A stretch of DNA of 64,000 nt from contig NZ_JBCNYA010000004.1 in the NCBI RefSeq assembly GCF_049727805.1, forward strand, positions 89,812 through 153,811, given 5' to 3'. Shown in pieces: positions 51,791 through 57,443 of this stretch (positions are counted from its first letter, which is position 1; each line of letters opens with the position of its first letter). The notes under the pieces were generated by a model that saw nothing but the letters and a program-made list of their open reading frames with translations, had not been told where the DNA came from and did no database searches. This stretch comes from Frateuria_A sp049727805. Lineage in GTDB: Bacteria; Pseudomonadota; Gammaproteobacteria; Xanthomonadales; Rhodanobacteraceae. A program made the translations under genes and the position numbers.

Positions 51791-52123
51791 GTGAATTTCA
51801 GCGACCTCGAACAAGCAGCACTCCGGCTCAACGACCTCTACGAACAATTGGAAGTTAAGCGATGGGGCCGCGTCTGGAGCACGCAGGAGCTCGCGCTCGG
51901 TTTCATGGGAGATACCGGTGATCTGGCAAAGCTGATCCAGGCGCATGCCGGCGTCAGATCGATCGATGACCATCGGGCGAAACTTGGGCACGAATTATCC
52001 GACTGCCTGTGGTCGATTATGGTCTTGGCCAATAAGTGCGGAATTGATCTCGAGGCTGAATTCGTCAAGAACACTCGCGAGATCTCTGCGTACGTCTCAG
52101 GTGAGCTTGCCAGTAGTCCGTAA
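51791..52123 (+). CDS. MazG-like nucleotide pyrophosphohydrolase family protein (cassette 1)
   Basis: Protein of 110 aa resembling the MazG-like all-alpha NTP pyrophosphohydrolases. FSDLEQAALRLNDLYEQLEVKRWGRVWSTQE is the entry helix, followed by GFMGDTGDLAKLIQAHAG and KLGHELSDCLWSIMVLANK. The ELSD part matches the EXXD metal-binding end of the fold; the first EXXE-type pair is less clear. It might hydrolyse non-canonical NTPs or alarmones, but this is not established. I chose the GTG at 51791 because it follows a degenerate attC end and starts the conserved helix; the frame is open for 46 more codons. A well-preserved attC begins three bases after its stop. Confidence 0.65.
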   Translation: MNFSDLEQAALRLNDLYEQLEVKRWGRVWSTQELALGFMGDTGDLAKLIQAHAGVRSIDDHRAKLGHELSDCLWSIMVLANKCGIDLEAEFVKNTREISAYVSGELASSP

Positions 52124-52125
52124 CC

Positions 52126-52186
52126 ACCTAACCATTCGTTCAAGGCAGACCCACGTACCGCGCACTGCTTAACTCAGGCGTTGGGC
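52126..52186 (+). repeat. attC recombination site 1 (intact outer boxes)
   Basis: A 61-bp site with R'' ACCTAAC (52126-52132) and R' GTTGGGC (52180-52186), both fitting the attC consensus. The inner boxes are CATTCGTTCAAGGCAGAC on the left and GCTTAACTCAGGC on the right. The next gene starts two bases after R'. This is the best-preserved site in the window. Confidence 0.85.
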
Positions 52187-52188
52187 AT

Positions 52189-52497
52189 ATGGATACCCGT
52201 CAACTCAAAAAGATGCGTAGGTATCGTCGCCTCTTCCGCTTCATCGGGATTGTGTGGGCGCTTGTTGGCGGGATGCTGCTGGCTTCACTCATCCCGCTCG
52301 TCTTAGACCCGGAAGTGTCCATCGTCTACAACGGCACGCCTACCACTGCGTTCGGCCCCAAGCTTTCTGCCGCATTGTTTTCTGGCGCGTTCTTGGTCGC
52401 CGGACTTGGCTTCCTGTTGCTGCCGGCGCGCATACTCGATCGCCTCTTCGTCTGGCGCCAGTCCGCCCTGTCGGCACTCATGTTCTGGCGGCGCTAG
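52189..52497 (+). CDS. Small membrane protein of unknown function (cassette 2)
   Basis: I do not recognise the family. The 102-aa product starts basic (MDTRQLKKMRRYRRLFRF), then has two clear membrane segments at about residues 19-37 (IGIVWALVGGMLLASLIPL) and 61-80 (AALFSGAFLVAGLGFLLLPA). A short loop between them contains PEVSIVYNGTPTTAFGPKL, and the tail is RILDRLFVWRQSALSALMFWRR. The ATG lies two bases after the attC1 R' box, the usual cassette position. The codon use is less GC-biased than in flanking genes. Confidence 0.7.
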   Translation: MDTRQLKKMRRYRRLFRFIGIVWALVGGMLLASLIPLVLDPEVSIVYNGTPTTAFGPKLSAALFSGAFLVAGLGFLLLPARILDRLFVWRQSALSALMFWRR

Positions 52498-52500
52498 TGC

Positions 52501-52556
52501 CAATAACCCATTCAAACGGACGCATGCCCCTCGCACCCCTTAATCCCAGTGCCGAC
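52501..52556 (+). repeat. attC recombination site 2 (partly degenerate)
   Basis: R''-like CAATAAC (52501-52507), left inner box TTCAAACGGACGC (52511-52523), right inner CTTAATCCCAG (52539-52549) and a decayed R' GTGCCGA (52549-52555). It lies directly between the stop of cassette 2 and the TTG start of cassette 3. Confidence 0.65.
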
Positions 52557-52558
52557 CC

Positions 52559-52852
52559 TTGAACCAAGCCAATCGCCATCCCAAGCCCATCACTGACTCC
52601 ATGACTGCACGGGTGATTGGTGTGTCGTCTCTGGTTCTCGCTGCCGGCGGCCTTTCCGTTGGGTTTCGCGCTCTTATGACTGGTTGCATCGGCCTCATGC
52701 GGGGCCGGCATGGCCCGAGCGTCCAGCATTGCGCGCCGGAGACTTCATACTGGGCCGCAACGGGCTTGTCGCTGCTGCTCGCCATCGTATTGATCGCGGT
52801 TGGCTGGAGATTCCTGCAACTCGCGCGTAGCCGTCGTGACGCCCGCGCATAA
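52559..52852 (+). CDS. Small membrane protein of unknown function (cassette 3)
   Basis: Unrecognised 97-residue protein. Two hydrophobic segments, about residues 17-36 (ARVIGVSSLVLAAGGLSVGF) and 67-85 (AATGLSLLLAIVLIAVGWRF), flank a short loop with two cysteines (GCIGLMRGRHG and QHCAPETSY). The C terminus is basic (LARSRRDARA). The TTG at 52559 follows attC2 directly; an ATG at 52601 would give an 83-aa product and keep both segments. Start choice is uncertain. Confidence 0.55.
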   Translation: MNQANRHPKPITDSMTARVIGVSSLVLAAGGLSVGFRALMTGCIGLMRGRHGPSVQHCAPETSYWAATGLSLLLAIVLIAVGWRFLQLARSRRDARA

Positions 52853-52855
52853 GGA

Positions 52856-52909
52856 CGCTAACAATCCGCCCAAGGCGGCGGCGCTCCGCGACGGGCGCAG
52901 TCCATGGAT
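52856..52909 (+). repeat. attC recombination site 3 (degenerate)
   Basis: GCTAACAATCCGCCCAAGGC closely resembles the left end of Xanthomonas-type attC (GCCTAACAATTCGTTCAAGC) and is followed by a GGCGCTCCGCGACGGGCGC stem. The right end is not recognisable; the boundary given is approximate. Confidence 0.55.
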
Positions 52910-52953
52910 GACAGACATCCTGGGCTTTCCACCGCAAATGGCCGCTGTTCCTT

Positions 52954-53208
52954 GTGCTCGGTGTCCCCTACTTCCTTATGTCATGGGCACCTGTTTGGTG
53001 GCATGTTTTGACTGCGTACCGTAACAGCCGCCCCATGCGGCATCGCCTTCTGTTCGTCGTTTTCATCGCCTGTCTGTCTTACGGCGCTTTCGCTTTCCTG
53101 CTCTTTGCACTTGCCTTTCCGGTTGAGATCTACGTCCTTTGTTGCACCTCAGTTCCAGCAACTTGGCAACCCCAGTCCGTTCAAGACGGACGCTTCGCCG
53201 CCACCTAA
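52954..53208 (+). CDS. Probable small membrane protein with damaged start (cassette 4)
   Basis: Unrecognised frame of up to 84 aa from a GTG at 52954. It encodes a membrane-like stretch (LLFVVFIACLSYGAFAFLLF at about residues 32-51) after a hydrophobic N-terminal part (VPYFLMSWAPVWWHVLTAY). The frame is open back to 52912 with plausible sequence (SWAFHRKWPLFLV), but it is closed by a TGA at 52909. The only nearby ATG codons (52904, 52908) are in other frames, so a frameshift near the start is possible. The end runs into attC4, with its stop in the CCTAACTCC box. Confidence 0.4.
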   Translation: MLGVPYFLMSWAPVWWHVLTAYRNSRPMRHRLLFVVFIACLSYGAFAFLLFALAFPVEIYVLCCTSVPATWQPQSVQDGRFAAT

Positions 53209-53222
53209 CTCCAGCGTTGGAT
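53164..53222 (+). repeat. attC recombination site 4
   Basis: R' GTTGGAT (53216-53222) fits the consensus perfectly. The right inner box is CCTAACTCCAGC (53204-53215), the left inner CCGTTCAAGACGGACGC (53177-53193), and the R''-like box TGGCAAC (53164-53170). The next start codon is three bases downstream. Confidence 0.78.
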
Positions 53223-53224
53223 CA

Positions 53225-53521
53225 ATGGGCAAATATTCCGCACAGTGGGGCAAATGCCGCCGGCTCCAAGCGTGGCTCTTATCCTGGGCTCTGGGCGGCC
53301 TTGCGCTTGGCTTTGTGCTTGTTGTTCTTGCTCCCCGGCCACGGGCAATGCCGCAGCTGGTGTTTGGATATCTAGGCCTGTGGCTCATAGGCACGCTCTA
53401 TTGGCGCGTGCGCATCAGCCGTTTTCCTTGCCCAAGGTGTGCCCACAATTTCTTCGGCAACTCGCGCATGCCTCTTAAAGCCTGTCCGCACTGCGGACTT
53501 GGCCGATACGAAGATGCCTAG
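53225..53521 (+). CDS. Membrane protein with C-terminal zinc ribbon (cassette 5)
   Basis: Unrecognised 98-aa protein. It has two predicted membrane segments at about residues 15-34 (AWLLSWALGGLALGFVLVVL) and 41-57 (MPQLVFGYLGLWLIGTLY). A cytoplasmic tail follows with CPRC (residues 69-72) and CPHC (88-91), a four-cysteine zinc ribbon or rubredoxin-like knuckle. The ATG lies three bases after attC4. Such membrane-anchored zinc ribbons are common in small unknown proteins; function cannot be inferred. Confidence 0.7.
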   Translation: MGKYSAQWGKCRRLQAWLLSWALGGLALGFVLVVLAPRPRAMPQLVFGYLGLWLIGTLYWRVRISRFPCPRCAHNFFGNSRMPLKACPHCGLGRYEDA

Positions 53522-53620
53522 CATCCAGCTTCGTCGCCCGTGTACGCCTTTGCAGGGCTTTTTGCCCGATGGCTCAGCCGGTGAACGCACTCACCATTAC
53601 GCCAGGCGCATCTCGGCTAG

Positions 53621-53661
53621 TCCAGGGACGGCTTCGCCGCCGCTTGACTCCAGCAGTGGCT
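53621..53661 (+). repeat. attC remnant 5
   Basis: TCCAGGGACGGCTTCGCCGC followed by CGCTTGACTCCAGCAGTGGC matches the right two thirds of attC4 (GACGGACGCTTCGCCGCC then CCTAACTCCAGCGTTGGA) with several changes. It shows that a cassette junction existed between cassette 5 and the VOC gene. The surrounding gap 53522-53773 holds no gene. Confidence 0.6.
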
Positions 53662-53706
53662 GCAATGTCCACGGCGCAGGGTTCACGTCCTACTGGCACC
53701 CCATGC

Positions 53707-53766
53707 GCCTAACAATTCGTCCAAGCGGATGCGCGCTCCTCGCGCGGCTCACCTCCTGCGTCGGAA
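53707..53766 (+). repeat. attC recombination site 6
   Basis: R'' GCCTAAC (53707-53713) is perfect, followed by AATTCGTCCAAGCGGATGCG, a GCGCTCCTCGCGC stem, the right inner box GGCTCACCTCCTGC, and a decayed R' GTCGGAA (53760-53766). The VOC gene starts eight bases later. Confidence 0.75.
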
Positions 53767-53773
53767 CCTTCCT

Positions 53774-54148
53774 ATGGACATGCTTGGCAAGCTCAGTCAC
53801 ATCGCCCTGATCGTGCGTGACCCTTCCCGCACGGCCTCGCTGTTTGTGGATGTCTTCGGCGCGAAAGCGCTTCGCCGCAGTGATGAAGACGGCCACGATG
53901 AGAGTTACCTGCAGCTGGGCGACACCTGGTTCGTGCTCGTCAAGGCGGACGTGGACCGGCCCTTGACCGGCGATCACGTCGCGTTTCTGGTGTCGCCCTC
54001 CACGCTGGCTACGGTTGCCCGGAAACTCACAGCGATCGGCCACGCGTATCAATTGGCCAGATCGGACACCGCACTCTATTTCTCGGATTTCGACAACCAC
54101 GTGTTCGAGCTGGATACGGTCGGCGTGGAGCCGGAACTACGAGAGTGA
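53774..54148 (+). CDS. VOC-superfamily protein resembling FosX/FosA fosfomycin-modifying enzymes (cassette 6)
   Basis: Metal-dependent glyoxalase/fosfomycin-resistance-type protein of 124 aa. The expected metal ligands are present: H9 (KLSHIALIVRDPSRTASLFV), H68 (GDHVAFLVSP) and E112. The C-terminal block ALYFSDFDNHVFELDTVG resembles the SLYFYDFDNHLFELH region of FosX, as I remember it. FosX hydrates the epoxide of fosfomycin, and FosA adds glutathione. Whether this protein acts on fosfomycin or another small electrophile cannot be told. It starts just after attC site 6. Its stop overlaps a 46-codon frame (GTGA). Confidence 0.78.
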   Translation: MDMLGKLSHIALIVRDPSRTASLFVDVFGAKALRRSDEDGHDESYLQLGDTWFVLVKADVDRPLTGDHVAFLVSPSTLATVARKLTAIGHAYQLARSDTALYFSDFDNHVFELDTVGVEPELRE

Positions 54149-54285
54149 AACCCAACGACGAGTTTGGGCGCTGGATTCGCGCTTGGCCGCACCGCAGCAA
54201 GCTCCAGATACTCGAAGCTGTTAGCGTTGCGTTCGGCAGGGCTCGCACGGCCCTGAAAAATATGCTCAAGCATGGCGCGGCGTAG
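54145..54285 (+). CDS. Short hypothetical ORF coupled to the VOC gene
   Basis: A 46-residue frame starting with a GTG that overlaps the VOC stop codon (GTGA at 54145-54148) and ending at 54285, just before an attC remnant. The product begins MKPNDEFGRWIRAWPHRSKL and ends RTALKNMLKHGAA; it is basic and amphipathic, with no membrane segment. I do not recognise it. Its place inside the cassette and the coupled start are the only support that it is translated. Confidence 0.4.
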   Translation: MKPNDEFGRWIRAWPHRSKLQILEAVSVAFGRARTALKNMLKHGAA

Positions 54286-54288
54286 TCC

Positions 54289-54334
54289 CTGACTCGTCAT
54301 TCAAGCGGACCGCCGATCGATTCAGGCCTCGGGC
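54289..54334 (+). repeat. attC remnant 7
   Basis: ACTCGTCATTCAAGCGGACC, then CGATCGATTCAGGCCTCGGG, resembles the left and right inner boxes of the other sites (CATTCAAGCGGAC and TCAGGC-GTTGGGC). Both outer boxes are decayed. The following gene starts about 20 bases later with its own ribosome site (AGGGGGAG). Confidence 0.5.
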
Positions 54335-54355
54335 CATCACCAGGGGGAGTCACCG

Positions 54356-54628
54356 ATGCAAACGCCGGCCATTCCGTATGCAAAGAGCTGGTTGCTGTTC
54401 TTTCTTGTCGCCACGGTGGGCGGCGGCTTGCTTGGCATGGTTATCGGCGCGGTTCTGGGCGCCTTCCTCGGTGTCGCCGGCGTCTCGCTGGAAAGCGTCA
54501 AGCTGATATGTGGTGCAGTCGGATTCGTCGTGGCGCTTCCCATTTCTTTCTTTACGTTCCAATGGTCGGTTCGTACGTACATCGTCGATCCGCTGCTCCG
54601 CCAGACAGGCCAACAGCGGCCGGCCTGA
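54356..54628 (+). CDS. Small membrane protein of unknown function (cassette 7)
   Basis: Unrecognised 90-aa protein with two long hydrophobic stretches. The first, at about residues 12-42, is glycine-rich (WLLFFLVATVGGGLLGMVIG, then AVLGAFLGVAGV). The second is at about 49-68 (LICGAVGFVVALPISFFTFQ). The short tail is RTYIVDPLLRQTGQQRPA. The glycine-zipper-like pattern GGGLLGMVIGAVLGAFLG suggests tight helix packing or oligomerisation. The start has a good ribosome site. Confidence 0.65.
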   Translation: MQTPAIPYAKSWLLFFLVATVGGGLLGMVIGAVLGAFLGVAGVSLESVKLICGAVGFVVALPISFFTFQWSVRTYIVDPLLRQTGQQRPA

Positions 54629-54689
54629 CCACTCCCAATCCATTACCAACTGGCGCAGTCGCTCAAGCCTGGCGCGGTGCAGGCACCTG

Positions 54690-54730
54690 GCTCCTCACTC
54701 AAGCGGATGGCGTCGCCGCACGAGGGCTTT
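54690..54730 (+). repeat. Possible attC remnant 8 at the right end of the array
   Basis: CTCCTCACTCAAGCGGATGG, then CGTCGCCGCACGAGGGCTTT, resembles a decayed left inner box (CATTCAAGCGGAC) and stem. A similar fragment, CGCTCAAGCCTGGCGC, is at 54660. The next gene is ordinary GC-rich chromosome, so this marks the array's right edge. Confidence 0.35.
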
Positions 54731-54732
54731 CC

Positions 54733-56415
54733 ATGCGTCTGTTGACCCGCCTGCTATCCGTCGCCGCCTTTGGCCTGCTGGGACTGGGCGCCCGGGCGGC
54801 ATCCGCTCCTTCGTATGACATCGTCATCCGCCATGGCCAGGTGATCGACGGCACCGGCGCGCCCGGCTACCGCGCCGACATCGCGATCCGCGATGGCCGC
54901 ATCGCAGCGATCGGCGCGCTGGGCGACGTCGATGCCGCTCGGGTCATCGACGCCCATGGCATGGTCGTGACGCCAGGCTTCATCGACATGCTGGACCAGT
55001 CGGGCCACGCGCTGCTGAAGGACGGCCACGCGCAGTCGAAGATATTCCAGGGCGTCACCACGCTGATCACCGGCGAAGGCGAGTCCGTCGCGCCGCTCAA
55101 CGACAACGTTCTCGGCGAAGAAGGCTCGGACACCCGGCCCGCCTGGCGCACGCTCGACGAGTACCTGCGGCATCTGCAAGGCCAGGGCATCGCGGTGAAT
55201 TTCGGCACCTACGTCGGTGCCGCCACGGCGCGCGCGATGGTGATCGGCTACGGCGACCGCCAGCCGACGGCGGGCGAACTGAAGCAGATGCAGGCGATCG
55301 TCGCCGACGCGATGCGCGACGGTGCCTTCGGCGTTTCCACGGCACTGCAGTACCCGCCGGCGACCTACAGCACCACGCCGGAGCTGATCGCGCTGGCGAA
55401 GACTGCCGCCAGCTACGGCGGCATCTATGCCACGCATATGCGCAGCGAAGGCGACGGCGAAATGGCCGCGCTCGACGAGACCTTCGAGATCGCACGCACG
55501 GCGCACATCCCGGTCGAGATCTTCCACCTCAAGGTAGCCGGACACCAGAACTGGGGCAGCATGCCGAAGGTGATCGCCAGGATCGATGCGGCGCGCGCCG
55601 AAGGCCTGGACGTCGGCGCCGACACCTATGCTTACACCGCCTGGGGCAACGACCTGGCCTCGTTCATTCCGCCCTGGGCGCACGCCGGCGGCAACGCGAA
55701 GCTGCTGGAGCGCCTGCAGGATCCGCAGGCGCGCGCACGCATCGAAAAGGACATGCGCACGCCGTCGGACGCATGGAGCAACGACTGGCTGGAAGTTCCC
55801 GGTCCGCACGCGGTCGAGATCACGTCGGTCAAGGATCCCTCGCTCAAGCCGTTCGAAGGCAAGCGCCTGGACGATGTCGCGAAGGCCTGGAACGAAGCGC
55901 CGATCGACGCGCTGCTCGACATCCTGGTCAAGGATCATGCCGCCACGGACGTGGCCGTGTTCGGCATGGCGCAGCCGGACGTCACGCTCGCCTTGAAGCA
56001 GCCGTGGATGGCGATCTGCGACGATGCCTCGGCGCAGGCGCCCACCGGTCCGCTCGGCCAGGGCCATCCCCACCCGCGCGCCTACGCGGCGTTCGCGCGG
56101 ATCATCACCCGCTACGTGCGTGAGGAGCACGCGCTGACGCTCGTCGAGGCGATCCACAAGATGACCGCGCTGCCAGCGCGGCGCATGGGCCTCTCGCAAC
56201 GCGGAACCCTCCGGAAAGGCATGTGGGCCGACATCGACGTGTTCGATCCGGCGCAACTGCGTGCGCCCGCGACATTCGAGCATCCCAAGCAACTGGCGCA
56301 GGGCATGGCCTACGTGCTGGTCAACGGCGTGCCGGTGATCGCGGAGGGCCGGATGACGCCGGCCTTGCCGGGAAAGGTGCTGCGCGGCCCGGGTTTCGCG
56401 AAGCGCCGTCGATAG
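54733..56415 (+). CDS. N-acyl-D-amino-acid deacylase-type amidohydrolase, exported
   Basis: Amidohydrolase-superfamily protein of 560 aa with a signal peptide (MRLLTRLLSVAAFGLLGLGA). Typical parts: YDIVIRHGQVIDGTGAPGYRADIAIRDGRIAAIG, the FQGVTTLITGEGESVAP strand, GIYATHMRSEGDG, VEIFHLKVAGHQNWG and TLRKGMWADIDVFDP. The usual HXH metal motif after the first strand reads GFIDMLDQSGHALL. The cysteine-type ligand position holds glutamate (ITGEGE), so the metal site differs from classical D-aminoacylases; I recall this as a recurring subgroup. It probably hydrolyses D-amino-acid amides or peptides in the periplasm. The ATG at 54733 begins the signal peptide. Confidence 0.82.
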   Translation: MRLLTRLLSVAAFGLLGLGARAASAPSYDIVIRHGQVIDGTGAPGYRADIAIRDGRIAAIGALGDVDAARVIDAHGMVVTPGFIDMLDQSGHALLKDGHAQSKIFQGVTTLITGEGESVAPLNDNVLGEEGSDTRPAWRTLDEYLRHLQGQGIAVNFGTYVGAATARAMVIGYGDRQPTAGELKQMQAIVADAMRDGAFGVSTALQYPPATYSTTPELIALAKTAASYGGIYATHMRSEGDGEMAALDETFEIARTAHIPVEIFHLKVAGHQNWGSMPKVIARIDAARAEGLDVGADTYAYTAWGNDLASFIPPWAHAGGNAKLLERLQDPQARARIEKDMRTPSDAWSNDWLEVPGPHAVEITSVKDPSLKPFEGKRLDDVAKAWNEAPIDALLDILVKDHAATDVAVFGMAQPDVTLALKQPWMAICDDASAQAPTGPLGQGHPHPRAYAAFARIITRYVREEHALTLVEAIHKMTALPARRMGLSQRGTLRKGMWADIDVFDPAQLRAPATFEHPKQLAQGMAYVLVNGVPVIAEGRMTPALPGKVLRGPGFAKRRR

Positions 56416-56466
56416 CCATGGCGGAGCGAGGTGCAGCGGGGTGCCGATGCGCCGTATCCGTTGGGC

Positions 56467-56763
56467 CTAATGAGGCGGTTGATCCGGATTCTTCGACCGG
56501 CGCCTGGGCTTCGCGGCCTGCCCGGCAATGAGCCCCTGCAGGTAGGCAATCCCTTCTTCCTCCGGGAAGAAGGCGACCACGTCGGCGACGGTCAGTCCGT
56601 AGCGCTCGCGCAGCGCCGCGAACTCCGCCTTGGCCTGGAGCAGCCGGGCCTGGGCTGAATCCTTCCTGGGCATGGGCTTCTCCTTCGCCGGTGGGGTGTC
56701 CTTGCGATCGAGTGCCGCGAGCTCTTCCTGGAACTGGCGGAAGTCGTAGGTGCTTGGCTTCAT
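56467..56763 (-). CDS. Small hypothetical protein
   Basis: I do not recognise this 98-aa protein. It begins MKPSTYDFRQFQEELAALDR, then has a basic linker. A compact helical part follows, RLLQAKAEFAALRERYGLTV and ADVVAFFPEEEGIAYLQGLI, and the tail is basic (AAKPRRRSKNP). The helical part plus basic tail could suggest a nucleic-acid or H-NS-like association; this is weak. The ATG at 56763 is the first that starts a charged helix; another ATG at 56673 would keep only the second half. Codon use resembles neighbouring genes, which supports its being real. Confidence 0.55.
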   Translation of the reverse strand: MKPSTYDFRQFQEELAALDRKDTPPAKEKPMPRKDSAQARLLQAKAEFAALRERYGLTVADVVAFFPEEEGIAYLQGLIAGQAAKPRRRSKNPDQPPH

Positions 56764-56881
56764 AGGGAGGCGGGCTTGGGATGGCCCATCTTGGCACGTC
56801 CGCGCGCCTGGCGGCATAGGCAGGCGCCAGCTACGGCCGGGGCCGATATCGCACCGGGCGCGGTGTGCTTGAAGGCCGCAT

Positions 56882-57370
56882 TCAGGGCAATGCGATCGCC
56901 GTCCCCGTCTTGACGCGGTCAAGCGCGATCAGGCTGCGGAAGTCCATGACCAGTTCGTTCTCCGAGAACAGGCGGCGCGTCAATGCCTCGTACGCCGGCA
57001 TGTCCGGCGCGACGATCACCAGCACGAAGCTGATGCCGCCGGTGACGTAGAAGCATTGCTGCACCTCCGGCGCCTTGCTGAAGAGCGCCTTGGCATGGCC
57101 GGCCGTGGCGGCGCGCTCGTCCTTCAGTTTCACCTCGACGATGGCGGTGATCGTGGCCGCGACCGCCTCCGGATCGACGACGGCGACGTTGGCGACGATG
57201 ACCCCGGATTTCTCCATCGCCGCGATGCGGCGCTGCACCGCGGCCGTGGAAAGGTTCACGGCCTCGGCGATCGCCCGCTGCGGCGTCTTGTTGTCCCGCT
57301 GGAGGATCTCTAGGATGGCCCGGTCGTAACGGTCCAGGCCGGAGGCGGGCGCGGCAGCTTTCTTGGCCAT
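56882..57370 (-). CDS. Lrp/AsnC-family transcriptional regulator
   Basis: Amino-acid-responsive regulator of 162 aa. The N-terminal helix-turn-helix is LDRYDRAILEILQRDNKTPQ then RAIAEAVNLSTAAVQRRIAAMEKSGVI, and the RAM effector domain follows (VEVKLKDERAATAGHAKALF, VQQCFYVTGGISFVLVIVAP). It is divergent from an EamA-type exporter with 73 bases between the starts, the common layout in which an Lrp-type protein controls an amino-acid exporter. The start MAKKAAAPASGLDRYD at 57370 is accepted because the intergenic region begins there. Confidence 0.92.
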   Translation of the reverse strand: MAKKAAAPASGLDRYDRAILEILQRDNKTPQRAIAEAVNLSTAAVQRRIAAMEKSGVIVANVAVVDPEAVAATITAIVEVKLKDERAATAGHAKALFSKAPEVQQCFYVTGGISFVLVIVAPDMPAYEALTRRLFSENELVMDFRSLIALDRVKTGTAIALP

Positions 57371-57443
57371 ATCCGGGTAAATGTTGCATTTCGGGCAGCG
57401 AAATCGGGATGGATATTCGCAGGTCGGCGGTTAGATTGCCCGC

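Larger units (their letters stand above)
51738..54730 (+). mobile_element. Chromosomal integron cassette array without integrase (CALIN-like)
   Basis: Seven to eight small co-oriented cassettes, each an ORF followed by an attC-type recombination site, in about 3 kb. attC outer boxes fitting RYYYAAC or GTTRRRY are seen at 52126/52180 (both), 53216 and 53707. Conserved inner parts (TTCAAGCGGACGC-like and CTTAACTCAGGC-like) recur at about 52134, 52511, 53177, 53621, 53718 and 54299. Start codons follow the sites by two to three bases at 52189, 52559 and 53225, as in gene cassettes. The cassettes are AT-richer than the flanks (32 G+C of 60 in 52201-52260, by hand count). No intI gene is present in the window. 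Several sites are eroded, so part of the array is probably fixed. Confidence 0.8.

Noticed and set aside
51524..54732. An integron integrase gene
   Set aside because: I looked on both strands for a tyrosine-recombinase frame near the cassettes; all frames long enough are accounted for by other genes or shadows. If intI exists it is outside the window.
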